Source of the DNA: Henningerozyma blattae CBS 6284
Lineage: Eukaryota; Ascomycota; Saccharomycetes; Saccharomycetales; Saccharomycetaceae
Length of the DNA: 64,000 nucleotides
Direction of reading: 5' to 3'
Assembly: GCF_000315915.1 (NCBI RefSeq)
Contig: NC_020188.1
Coordinates: 327,501 to 391,500, forward strand
Shown piece after piece: positions 1 through 9,602 of this stretch; position 1 is the stretch's first letter; each line of letters begins with the position of its first letter. The position numbers and the translations under genes were made by a program. The notes under the pieces were generated by a model. It was not told the origin of the DNA. It made no database searches and was given only the letters and a program-made list of their open reading frames with translations.

Positions 1-683
1 TGATCTGGTTTAACGTTATTTGTTGATTTTAGAATATTTAAAAGTAAAACACCAGAGGACTCGTCATCTGATTCAAAACTTAATAGAACATTCTGTGCTT
101 TAGTATCTAACAAATGTTGAAGATCAGCATATAGCTTAGAATGCTTAAAATCCTTCAAATGTGACATTATTCTTTTTAGCAGTAAATGTTCCTCAAAAAA
201 TTCTCCAACTTGAAATCTAGAATAGCATTTGTCAATATATTGGCCCAGTAAACTTTTCTTAGATACTAACCTCCAACCGTGTGATGAATCCGCTGTTTGA
301 ACATTATTTATGCATTTGTAGTCAGGTACAACACATTCCCTTGCAAGGACATTTACTATCAGGACCACCTTATCAATTGAATTGATTTGTTCTAAAGTTG
401 AAATAACATTCAGAGCTATATCTTTTATGTCATTTTCTAAAAGGGTTTTAATTATAAAGGTTAATGTCGGCAGTGATGGATTTTGTAATACATCTCTCTC
501 AGAGAGAATTTCTAAAATAGGGTTGTACTCGGATGGGGAAAGTGTAGGTGAAATTAAGTCTATAAATATTCTGATGGGAACTTGTTTATCACAACAGCAG
601 TACATATAAATTATCAGAAGGATTGTAACATCGTAAGGTGTTAAACCAGAAGATACCACCAGTCTTCCAGATACGCTTTCCAT
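1..683 (-). CDS. APC5: APC5, anaphase-promoting complex subunit 5 (N-terminal part)
   Basis: An open frame on the minus strand starts at the ATG at 683 and runs off the left edge of the window, giving about 227 residues. It begins MESVSGRLVVSSGLTPYDVT and is mostly helical, hydrophobic and leucine-rich, as expected for a scaffold subunit. No catalytic motif is visible. I assign it mainly by position: in S. cerevisiae APC5, CLP1 and TUM1 lie consecutively on one strand, and the same three-gene order and orientation is seen here. If correct, it is a structural subunit of the anaphase-promoting complex, the nuclear ubiquitin ligase that drives the metaphase-anaphase transition. The C-terminal two thirds lie outside the window, so the family call from sequence alone is weak. 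Confidence 0.7.
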   Translation of the reverse strand, partial: MESVSGRLVVSSGLTPYDVTILLIIYMYCCCDKQVPIRIFIDLISPTLSPSEYNPILEILSERDVLQNPSLPTLTFIIKTLLENDIKDIALNVISTLEQINSIDKVVLIVNVLARECVVPDYKCINNVQTADSSHGWRLVSKKSLLGQYIDKCYSRFQVGEFFEEHLLLKRIMSHLKDFKHSKLYADLQHLLDTKAQNVLLSFESDDESSGVLLLNILKSTNNVKPD

Positions 684-1033
684 AATAGGACCATAGAACT
701 TTGGAATAGATAAGATTATTTAAATTGGCCTATAGTATAAGTGCTATGTTACCTAATTTATAAGAAATGTTTTTGCGTTCTCTGTTTCCTATTTATACGT
801 AGAATACGCAGATTTGTCAAAGCGCGAAATAATAGAATCAAACAATTATAATATTGTATAAGCAATAAGCCTTACCATTATATAGTACAAAACAGTTTCA
901 TGTTTGGTTTAAAAGCTTTATATATCTGATATTATTTGGATTTGATCTTAATCAATTCTAGAATTGCGTGTTATAGTAACTTGGTAATGTCTATAGAAAA
1001 GTTACAAAATATAATATTTAGTATTATAATAGA
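684..1033. other. intergenic, APC5 promoter / CLP1 3' flank
   Basis: AT-rich spacer between the APC5 start codon and the conserved stop of CLP1. I see no further gene or repeat. Confidence 0.5.
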
Positions 1034-2391
1034 CTATTCTAAGTAACGATAAGATGTTAAAATCATCGCTTTATAAGGTAATCTACCAGGGACTGGTAAA
1101 AGAATACGAACTTTCCTTTTTTCTCATTCACTTCCATCACTAGGCCAAAGCCTAGAATATTAGCTTTTTCCACTTCATTACCTGATGCATTCTTTGGCAC
1201 ATACGTTATGGCTACAATGGCATGTTGGATATTATTTGACGTTATTTCAACTGCTTTAAGAGTTAATTGAGAAGTCTTGTCATTATTCTGCCAATCTTGT
1301 TCCATGTTACTCATAGGCTTCCACATAGTTATGTCTTCGTAATCTACACCAATAGCGTAGGGGCTTAAAACAATTTGAGGAGTACCATAAAAATATTCTC
1401 TTATTGCATCACGTTGCTGTGATCTCTTAAAGACATCATCTACCTTAACAACACCATCAAGAATTGGTGCCCTCAATACAAAGTTTCCGATCAATGGTTG
1501 TAGATGAGTTTTCATATTTTTCCAAATTTGGTCATTTTCATCTTCACACAATACAATTAAGATATTAACGTTAAATTCTTTAACAATGTGCTTTAACTCA
1601 ATAAAATCATCATCAAATACACTTAATGGAGGTGAGTCTATTATAGTACCTGATCTGCATACCAGAGAATCTTCTTCCAATCTGTTTCTCACATCATTGG
1701 CTAATTGGGTAATTACATTCATATAAAGTTTTCTGTTTTCAGAAACATTTTCCAATCCAAAATTTCTTACTAGTGGTTGTTTACTGTGTAATGCAGTAGC
1801 ACCGCTTGTCATACTCTGTCCCCAAGTTGCACTTTGAGCGTCCAATATATCTGATATAGGCGTTGCTGTTAGACAACCTGGCATTGATAATATACCATCC
1901 TGAGGATTTGTGTTAACATAAAGTGGTTGATATGGTTTAGATTTTATGGCATATGATGCTAATGTTCTACACAGTGATGTCTTCCCAGAACTAGATTTTC
2001 CAACAACCATAGCTCTAAATCCATCGAAACTTAAGCCTCTCATCTTTTCAAATGCAAAATGCAAATTATAAATATATTGTTGTGAATTATTTCTTAATAT
2101 ATTCAACTCTTTGGAGGCTAATTCAGGACATTTCCATTCCAGTTTTACATCTTCAACAGCATATATTGGAAACTTCCAATTTTTAAAAGAATAATTAATA
2201 TCGTTAGCTAGTTCAGTACCAAAAATTTCAGCAATACCTGATTTTATTTTTAAATCTAATTTAGTTTCACTAGATAATTCGATTCGCCATTCAGAACCAG
2301 CTGGGATATTTAATTGCTGTATTTCATTACTCGCATCAATTAATGAGTCTGTTAGTTGATTGTTGTCAGTCAGGCCTGGTAAAACACTCAT
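1034..2391 (-). CDS. CLP1: CLP1, mRNA 3'-end cleavage/polyadenylation factor IA subunit (C-terminus frameshifted in this assembly)
   Basis: Clp1 is the P-loop subunit of cleavage factor IA, which bridges Pcf11 and the poly(A) machinery in the nucleus. The protein begins MSVLPGLTD. It has the N-terminal beta domain (about residues 1-110), a Walker A motif GKSSSGKTS near residue 131, and the conserved GVDYEDITMWKP block in the C-terminal domain. The uninterrupted frame stops at 1063 after 442 residues with an unrelated tail. A run of six T (six A on the coding strand) at 1117-1122 breaks the frame. One more A would restore the strongly conserved ending, including LLPVPGRLP and AMILTSYRYLE, and a stop at 1034-1036, giving about 452 residues (445 in S. 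cerevisiae). I annotate to 1034 for that reason. The lesion is most likely a homopolymer sequence error, because the downstream codons remain conserved. Confidence 0.93.
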
Positions 2392-2458
2392 ATTTTATTG
2401 TATAAATAGCTTTGGGAAATTTATGGGAATGTACAAATTAATTATATACTTCTAGCTT

Positions 2459-2584
2459 TTAATGCTCATGTTTTGCTATATATTTATGCAGGTTACCATT
2501 TACATTCTTAAATCTAAATCGTTTCTTGTATTGTTTCAAAATAGCCGAATATGCTTTTCTTAAAGAAAATTTACAGATATTCAT
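2459..2584 (-). CDS. short basic ORF of unknown function between CLP1 and TUM1
   Basis: A 41-codon frame on the minus strand, too short for routine ORF calling. It begins MNICKFSLRKAYSAILK and ends HKYIAKHEH. It is lysine/arginine-rich, with a possible amphipathic helix near its start, which would fit a small mitochondrial or RNA-binding protein. I do not recognise a family, I know of no annotated gene at this spot in S. cerevisiae, and such a frame can arise by chance in a 645-bp spacer. It could also be the last exon of a gene I cannot see. Confidence 0.2.
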   Translation of the reverse strand: MNICKFSLRKAYSAILKQYKKRFRFKNVNGNLHKYIAKHEH

Positions 2585-3036
2585 TATAAAAATAATTTGT
2601 TAAAACATCCAAGATAAAGTAAACTAGTAATAACGATTACCTCAAATTATTGCAATAATTTATTAAATTATCAACACATATACACCATTCTCAAGATTTT
2701 TTATAGAAGACAACTATGTTTTGAATGTATTGATTAAATATATATAGGGCTTTAAAAAAAATATTGGAATTTTATTTAATAGTATAAACTTTATTTTAAT
2801 CTTCGAACAAAATTATAGAAACTTAGGAACAAAAAAATATAACTTCAACGATGGTGTATACATTTTTGTCCAAAAAAGTTGATAAAATTAATAATTCAAT
2901 GTTCATTAAAGCATTAAGAAAATAAGCATACGTAAGAACCTAGAAGAAGCAAATTTAGTAAACAATAATAGTTATTGGTCATTATTTTAATGTGGTTGTT
3001 AGCTTATATCCGTCTGATAAGCAGCTCTTTATATTA
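2585..3036. other. intergenic, AT-rich, nothing recognised
   Basis: Low-complexity AT-rich sequence between the short frame and the 3' end of TUM1. No tRNA, LTR or coding signal was seen. Confidence 0.45.
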
Positions 3037-3951
3037 TCAATCTCTATTTTTAGAAATAAACTTTGGATCGGATCTGAGCACCCATTCAGTCCAAGACCCG
3101 TCATAAACAGTAATGTTTTGTAATCCAGCAATCTCTAAAGCTGTTTTTATAATTACACTGGTAACACCAGTGCCACACATTACAATTGTAGGCTTATTTT
3201 CGTCAATTGTAATGTTTAAGACAGAACATGCTTTTGATATTTTCTCCTTCATAGCTTCTTTTGTTTCTGGATAGCTTTGGTTGGCAAAGTCAAGTACATC
3301 AGTAAAAGGCAATGGCTGAACACCAGAAATATGACCTGAGGGCATACCAGGCCTTGGTTCTGGTGCCTTTCCTTCAAATCTAGCCAATGATCTGGCGTCG
3401 AAAGCATTATAATTTTTGGATAATTCACCTGAAGTGACTAATTTCATCATAGTTTCATAAGAAACTACTTCAGAATTTTTCAAATTAATGGTTGAGATAT
3501 ATTCAGTTGGGGGGTAAGGCGATTCCTTTGTTACTTTAGTGGTTTCAATTGGATGTTCCAAATCTTTATAAATATGGAAATTGTTCAATAAATAAATTGA
3601 AGGATGACCAAAGATTCCTAGAGTCCATGCACAACGAGGTGCACTAAAATTGCCAATTCTATCATAAACTACTAAAATATCATCTTTCTTTACCCCTAAT
3701 TTATTCATGGATTTATTGAAAAATTGCAAGTCTGGTAGCATATGGGAATATGGAGAATTAACATCCTTAATGGAGTCAATATCGAAAAATATCGATCCTG
3801 GAATCCTTTCAATCTCTTTAAATTCTTGAAATCCATTTCTATTCAAATTTGGTAGAAACCAAGTTGCATCAACAGGGATGACTCTTTGAGATTTAGTTGT
3901 TTTTAATAATTCGACAAATGATGCTGGATTGATGATCTTAAATAAGGACAT
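3037..3951 (-). CDS. TUM1: TUM1, tandem-rhodanese sulfurtransferase
   Basis: A 304-residue protein, the same length as S. cerevisiae Tum1, with two rhodanese domains (about 10-140 and 165-295). The second carries the active-site loop CGTGVTS, with the catalytic cysteine near residue 259. Tum1 passes sulfur from cysteine desulfurase Nfs1 towards Uba4/Urm1 for the 2-thiolation of wobble uridine in cytosolic tRNAs for Lys, Glu and Gln. The gene lies immediately upstream of CLP1 in the same orientation, as in S. cerevisiae. The first ATG gives a good N-terminal match (MSLFKIINPASFVELLK), so I keep it. The family also contains mercaptopyruvate sulfurtransferases, but position and length favour Tum1. 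Confidence 0.93.
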   Translation of the reverse strand: MSLFKIINPASFVELLKTTKSQRVIPVDATWFLPNLNRNGFQEFKEIERIPGSIFFDIDSIKDVNSPYSHMLPDLQFFNKSMNKLGVKKDDILVVYDRIGNFSAPRCAWTLGIFGHPSIYLLNNFHIYKDLEHPIETTKVTKESPYPPTEYISTINLKNSEVVSYETMMKLVTSGELSKNYNAFDARSLARFEGKAPEPRPGMPSGHISGVQPLPFTDVLDFANQSYPETKEAMKEKISKACSVLNITIDENKPTIVMCGTGVTSVIIKTALEIAGLQNITVYDGSWTEWVLRSDPKFISKNRD

Positions 3952-4747
3952 TGTCGTAACTATGTGTATAGTTTGATGTGTAATGAAGCGTATGTATTTA
4001 TATTTGATGATTTACTTTTTTTTTTAAAAGCTCCTCGGAATTTGAAATTTATAGAGGACTACGAAATTTTGTTAAAAGAATTGATTGGATAAATAGATAG
4101 TACTTCAAAAAGTCTTCTTATTAAGATATACAAAAAATTTAAGATGCTTATCTATGGTCTAATATAATCCATCTAGGGTATAGTTCAAAATTTATCTAAA
4201 AAGTATAATTTTAACATAATGTATACCAATATATGTATTTTTGATTTTAAAATATATAGTTTATCTTGTTATAGCGGTTATAAATAAATAGATGTAAGAA
4301 ATTTAAAAATCAGCTGATTTGACAAGTACCAGACTATATATAAGCTATTCAAGTTCAAAATAAAAAAAAAGTGTAGATGTGATAGACTAAATTAGCAAAT
4401 ATATAAGAGATTATCTTTGGCTTTTTCAGACCAATGTCATTTATAAATAACAATTCAAGAATTAAGAAATCTATTATGCTATTTTAACGTCATATAATAT
4501 GCTTATCACAAATGCATTGTTAAACTTCAACCCATATTTTATGCATATCTCCAAGCACAAAATATATTTTACGTAAATTAGCGAAAAGGGAATTTGACAG
4601 TTTACTTTTAAAAAGGGATATTGATTTAAATTTTTCAATTTTTGGTAAATGTTCAAAATAAGAATATGCAATGCGTAGCTATAAACAGCTCAACATATAT
4701 ATATGGGTATATATGTCATCAACAGCTGCTTAACAAACAATACGATT
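3952..4747. other. intergenic TUM1-ATG29, nothing recognised
   Basis: About 800 bp of AT-rich sequence. A 65-codon minus frame at 4474-4671 lacks any coding character. The spacer contains a WGD-track junction: TUM1 belongs to the YOR-type side and ATG29 to the YPL-type side. Confidence 0.5.
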
Positions 4748-5371
4748 TTATAAGTGTAACCGGTCCAATAACGCTTCCTCTAACGCTGAATTACTAACAC
4801 TTACTGTTGAAATAGTATCATTTTCACCTAATTCAGCATTGTTACTCGTTGGTTTCTTATAATTTAAAATTTTAGAGGATTGTAATCTCTTTAAGGCATC
4901 TATTGTATCATCTGATTTTTCATTATTAACTAACTTAGTATTAGAGGTTTCTAAATTATCCTTTCTTAATTGGCCAACATCATTAAAAGTCATTATAGTT
5001 TTAGGATCCATGTAAGGTTGAGTAAATTTTTTCGAAATTTCTGAATCGTCTTGAGTAGAGGATACTTCTGAATTTAATCTCATCATAAGAGTGTCTTGCT
5101 GATCATTTTTAGATGCCATATATTCTTGTAGTATCTTCAAATGATTTGAATATAATTTATAACTTCTTTGTTTTAAAAAATCAATAGGTACATCTAATTG
5201 TTGTGATAGTTCACTCCAATCCACTTTCTCCTTTTGAGAAGTCAATTTTGACATGATCGACCATAGTTGATCTTCCTTTTGAGTGTCCCATATGATTGCA
5301 GGAGGATCAACAAACCCTTGAGGTCTTTTGCCCTTGACTCTTATGTATACAATGGTATTATTGTTATTCAT
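4748..5371 (-). CDS. ATG29: ATG29, autophagosome-formation scaffold protein
   Basis: 207 residues (213 in S. cerevisiae). The conserved N-terminal half is clear: YIRVKGKRPQGFVDPP, then a tryptophan-containing helical region and FLKQRSYKLYSNHLKILQ. This is the part of Atg29 that builds the Atg17-Atg31-Atg29 complex, the scaffold of the phagophore assembly site in the cytoplasm. The C-terminal half is polar, rich in S, T, N and D, and likely disordered; in the family it is the phosphorylated regulatory part. The gene is divergent from REV3 across a 169-bp spacer, the same pairing as in S. cerevisiae, which supports the call. The start matches the family start (MNNNNTIVYIRVKG). Confidence 0.93.
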   Translation of the reverse strand: MNNNNTIVYIRVKGKRPQGFVDPPAIIWDTQKEDQLWSIMSKLTSQKEKVDWSELSQQLDVPIDFLKQRSYKLYSNHLKILQEYMASKNDQQDTLMMRLNSEVSSTQDDSEISKKFTQPYMDPKTIMTFNDVGQLRKDNLETSNTKLVNNEKSDDTIDALKRLQSSKILNYKKPTSNNAELGENDTISTVSVSNSALEEALLDRLHL

Positions 5372-5540
5372 TGATAATATTATTCTTGTTCTTCTCCTTA
5401 TTCTTATTCTTATTATTGTTATTATAAAAAGTGGAATGATTAGATTTGCGTATTATTAAGATGCTCGGTTTTAAAAAAAAAATTTAATAATCCTATTTTA
5501 TTATAAACGATAAGTAAAAAAAAAAAAAGATTAAAAATAT

Positions 5541-8500
5541 GTGATGAGTCTGAGCCAGTATTCTACATTAGTTGAAGATCAAATACATATTCAATTAAAT
5601 AATTATGATTGGTATATGGATCGTCCCAGTAGACTTGATGTGAGTCATGGAGATAGTTTGCCTATGAATAAATTTGATCAAATTCCTATTATCAGAGTGT
5701 TTGGTAAACTACTAAGTGGTCATCAGGTATTATGCCATATCCATGGAGTCTTTCCCTATTTCTTTGTCCCTTATAATGGAGAAATAAGTGACTCCTCAGT
5801 AGTGATGAATCAAAAATGTGCACAGTTACATAAAGTATTAGAAAGACGAAGTCTTAATGGAAAAAATGATTCAAACAATTTGAAAAATGTGGCGAATGTA
5901 TCAATAGTGAAGGCAATTCGCTTTTACGGGTATCATAAAGACTGGGAATTGTTTTACAAGATATCCTTTTTAAACGTTTCTGTGATGACTCAGGTATGTG
6001 AATTATTTCGTGAGGGTAAAATATTTAAAAAATCAGTAGATACTTTTGAAAGTCATATCCCTTATCTATTACAATTCAGTTGTGATTATAATCTATTTGG
6101 ATGTCATTGGATGTCATTAGAAAAATGTTATTTCCGTGATCCTGTTTTAAATGATATCTTAGATATAAATAATTTAATGTGGGATGATAAAATCGGTAAC
6201 TTTTTAAACAAGTTTTGTTCGGAAGATATGGTTCTATCCCGTACTGAGTTTCCTCGAATGGGTAATGGGTTATTAGAGATAGATGTGGTGGCCCAACATA
6301 TCCGTAATAGGGATGAGCTGGAACTTGTTAAAGATGGCGGAATTAGTTCCACAAGAGGAGTAAAACGCGAAGTAGCACGATTAAGGGAACTGTACGGATT
6401 AGGTAAGTTTGTGGCGCCTAAAGAGCCATTTCGGAGCAAGAATGTGTCAGAAAGCGGGGAAGAAAAAACAGGCGAGAATGTTCTCAGAGAAGTTCGGAGT
6501 ATGTTTGGTAAGCGGCTAGACCAGATCCGGAAACCGATAAATGCTATTGGGGAATTATGGCGTAAAGATTTACCATTTCAGGAATCAGCAGGTAATAGCT
6601 TGCCATTTACAGTAACAGATACGCCAACGTCTGTGAACGAAATTGGAAAAACGAATTTGCAAGGAAATCAGCAAAAGGATCATCAAGATCTAGTACTTTC
6701 GGAATCTCCTGACAAGCTGCTAACTAATAACAAAAGATTAGCATCTTTGAATATTTCCAATGGATCTTTTGATAATACAAGTGCTTTCAAATATAAAAAA
6801 TTAAAAATAGGATACAATGATATTCTTAATGAGATTGAGCAAATATATCATAAGCCTAAATACAAGTATGATGCTCCGTTTTACTCCAACCCGTTTGATA
6901 AAAAAAAATCATTGTATACTTATGGAGGTCGTAAATTTAATGTAGGGATCAAACATCCTTTATATAGGCGAACTGTCAAGTATCAATCCAATTCTGTTCG
7001 AATGAAAGAAAATGCAAGACCTAGATATATCGTTAAATGGAAATATATACGACGCCCACCTTCATTTGCTCAAGTTTGGAAAGATACAATAACCTTAGCT
7101 AAAGAAGATATGGAAAGAAAAAATAAGATAAATAAAGAATATAATCGAAGTTTATGCGAAGAAAAAACAACAACTTCAAGCTTAATCAATAATAATCCAC
7201 CAACACATTTTAGTATGGAATGTTTTGCCACTTCTTCAATTGGTAAATTATCTGATCCGCAGAAAGATGAAGTAAAGTTTGTGATATGGCAATTAGATGC
7301 AGATAGTTATCCTCTATCACTTGGTACATGTCATGAAGGCATCTTAGTAGTAGGGCATTCAACATTAGAGAGGCAATTGAAATATTTCGATTTAGGTGGA
7401 TTACGTGTTGCTGCTTATGACAGTGAGAATGATTTATTTGATGCGTTGATGGATTTGGTGTTATTATTTGATCCGGATATTCTTAGTGGGTATGAAATAC
7501 AGAATGGATCATGGGGATATGTTATGGAACGTTGTAGAGCAATATATAAATATGAATTAGCGGATGAATTGTCGAGAATTAAGGCCAGTTCGAACAAATA
7601 TTTCAAAAGAGAAGGTGAAATCAATGTAGTGGGTAGATATGTGTTTAATATTTGGCGACATATGAGACATGAAATACGTCTTACAAGTTATACTGTGGAG
7701 AATGTAGCATATGAAGTACTAGGTCAGAGGATTCCCCGATATTCTCAAGATACGTTAAATGAGATGTGGTTTGATAAGAGTATTCGTCAAGTGGCTACAC
7801 TTTTAAAATATTGGGTTGTGCGACTGAAAATTAATGTTAAATTATTGATACATTTTCAACTAATACCAAGAATCACAGAACAAGCAAGGCTTGTAGGAAT
7901 TGATTTCCGTTCTGTGTATCATCGTGGGTCCCAATATAAAGTGGAATCATTCTTAACACGTATTACTAAAAATGAAAATTTTTTATTATTCTCACCTAGT
8001 CGTTCTCAAGTACGTGCACAAAAGGCATTGGAATGTATTCCCTTGGTGATGGAACCTGAATCAAGTTATTATCAAAGTCCGGTACTTGTATTAGATTTCC
8101 AATCATTATATCCTTCGATTATTTGTGGGTATAATTATTGTTATTCTACCATGTTAGATGAAAATAATAGACTAGACGTAAGGTCGAAAAACGTATCACC
8201 CAATGGAGTAGAATTTGTAAATACAACTATCCGGGAATCTATACTTGGTCGAATGTTACAAGAATTATTAGCTTGTCGTGTAATGGTTAAGAGCACTCGT
8301 AATGAATTGCGTACGCATGGTGGTGAAGCAATCAATGCAGCTGCACAACTGGATGGTCAGCAACAAGCACTTAAACTCTTGGCCAATGTTACTTATGGGT
8401 ATGCTGCAGCCTCCTTTTCAGGTAGAATGCCTTGTTCTTTGGTGGCTGATAGTGTAGTAGAGACAGGAAGAGAAGTATTACGATCTGCCATTGCCTTAAT

Positions 8501-9602
8501 TGGAGAATCAGAAAATGTTAAACGTTGGGGGGCGCGTGTGGTTTATGGTGATACAGATTCATTATTTGTTCATTTACCTGGTAAAACTCATTCTGATGGG
8601 TTCCGAATTGCTAAAGAGATTGTTGATTCCATTAACGCATGTAATCGTGCACCAATACAAATTAAATTAGAAAAAGTGTATCAACCAAGTCTATTGTTAG
8701 GTAAGAAAAGATATGTTGGATATGCACAGGAACATTTAAATGGGCCCATTACTTTTGATGCCAAGGGAATTGAAACTGTACGTCGTGATGGATGTCATTT
8801 ACAACAACGTATTGTGGAACAATGTTTGCGAATATTATTCGATTCAAATGATCTTTCTAAAGTGAAGGAGTATTTACGTGAAGAATTTGATAGGATAAGA
8901 AATGGGTTAGTATCACTTCCTGAGTTTTTCTTTGCACGTGAAGTGCGGTTGGGTCATTATCGTAGTAACAAGACAGCACCTGCTGGAGCACATGTAGCTA
9001 TGAGGCAAGCTAAGAATGATAAACGTTCTAGACCACAATATCGAGAACGTGTTAAATATGTGGTAGTTAAGGGAGCTCATGGAACTACCTTAAGAGACCG
9101 TAGTTTAACGCCTTTGGAATATTTAGATGGTAATTATGAATTAGATTATGAATATTATGTGGGGAAATGCTTAATTCCACCTTTAGAGAGATTATTCAAT
9201 TGCTTAGGTATTAGTGTAAAAGGATGGGATCTGGAATTCCGACGAATTGTGGGGAACACAAATAATATATTTTTTGAATCTGCATTATGTGTACATTGTC
9301 GTGTACGATCACGCAAGAAGGATGTTGATGGTGTTGGATGGTCACAATTCTGTGATGAATGTTCACAGGATCGACAGAAATTATGTGTAGATTTGCTTAC
9401 TCAGAAACGTAATTTGGAGACGAAACATGCATGTGTTAATTGGAAGTGTCGCGGTTGTAATTTTGCTTATACTGGTGATATATTAGATGCTGGAGCCGCG
9501 GAGAGGTGTATTTCGGCCGAGTGTCCTATATTTTTTGAACGGGTCTCGGCCGAACAGTTAGAATTGCTTAATAAAGGGTTAGCTGAGCTTAACGAATGGT
9601 AA
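5541..9602 (+). CDS. REV3: REV3, catalytic subunit of DNA polymerase zeta
   Basis: 1353 residues (1504 in S. cerevisiae), a B-family polymerase for translesion synthesis with Rev7. The N-terminal domain is followed by a long variable linker (about 280-480). The polymerase core shows motif A DFQSLYPSI (about residue 850), motif B KLLANVTYGYAAASFSGR (about 950) and motif C YGDTDS (about 1001), with both metal-binding aspartates. Two C-terminal four-cysteine clusters follow: CVHC...CDEC, then CVNWKC...CISAEC. The second is the family's 4Fe-4S site that binds Pol31/Pol32. The exonuclease-like domain is degenerate, as in other Rev3. An upstream A-rich tract and the ATG at 5541 define the start; a second ATG one codon later is possible. 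No frameshift is seen. Confidence 0.97.
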   Translation: MMSLSQYSTLVEDQIHIQLNNYDWYMDRPSRLDVSHGDSLPMNKFDQIPIIRVFGKLLSGHQVLCHIHGVFPYFFVPYNGEISDSSVVMNQKCAQLHKVLERRSLNGKNDSNNLKNVANVSIVKAIRFYGYHKDWELFYKISFLNVSVMTQVCELFREGKIFKKSVDTFESHIPYLLQFSCDYNLFGCHWMSLEKCYFRDPVLNDILDINNLMWDDKIGNFLNKFCSEDMVLSRTEFPRMGNGLLEIDVVAQHIRNRDELELVKDGGISSTRGVKREVARLRELYGLGKFVAPKEPFRSKNVSESGEEKTGENVLREVRSMFGKRLDQIRKPINAIGELWRKDLPFQESAGNSLPFTVTDTPTSVNEIGKTNLQGNQQKDHQDLVLSESPDKLLTNNKRLASLNISNGSFDNTSAFKYKKLKIGYNDILNEIEQIYHKPKYKYDAPFYSNPFDKKKSLYTYGGRKFNVGIKHPLYRRTVKYQSNSVRMKENARPRYIVKWKYIRRPPSFAQVWKDTITLAKEDMERKNKINKEYNRSLCEEKTTTSSLINNNPPTHFSMECFATSSIGKLSDPQKDEVKFVIWQLDADSYPLSLGTCHEGILVVGHSTLERQLKYFDLGGLRVAAYDSENDLFDALMDLVLLFDPDILSGYEIQNGSWGYVMERCRAIYKYELADELSRIKASSNKYFKREGEINVVGRYVFNIWRHMRHEIRLTSYTVENVAYEVLGQRIPRYSQDTLNEMWFDKSIRQVATLLKYWVVRLKINVKLLIHFQLIPRITEQARLVGIDFRSVYHRGSQYKVESFLTRITKNENFLLFSPSRSQVRAQKALECIPLVMEPESSYYQSPVLVLDFQSLYPSIICGYNYCYSTMLDENNRLDVRSKNVSPNGVEFVNTTIRESILGRMLQELLACRVMVKSTRNELRTHGGEAINAAAQLDGQQQALKLLANVTYGYAAASFSGRMPCSLVADSVVETGREVLRSAIALIGESENVKRWGARVVYGDTDSLFVHLPGKTHSDGFRIAKEIVDSINACNRAPIQIKLEKVYQPSLLLGKKRYVGYAQEHLNGPITFDAKGIETVRRDGCHLQQRIVEQCLRILFDSNDLSKVKEYLREEFDRIRNGLVSLPEFFFAREVRLGHYRSNKTAPAGAHVAMRQAKNDKRSRPQYRERVKYVVVKGAHGTTLRDRSLTPLEYLDGNYELDYEYYVGKCLIPPLERLFNCLGISVKGWDLEFRRIVGNTNNIFFESALCVHCRVRSRKKDVDGVGWSQFCDECSQDRQKLCVDLLTQKRNLETKHACVNWKCRGCNFAYTGDILDAGAAERCISAECPIFFERVSAEQLELLNKGLAELNEW

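Noticed and set aside
382..609. 75-codon plus-strand frame
   Set aside because: Lies antisense inside the APC5 frame and has no family features.
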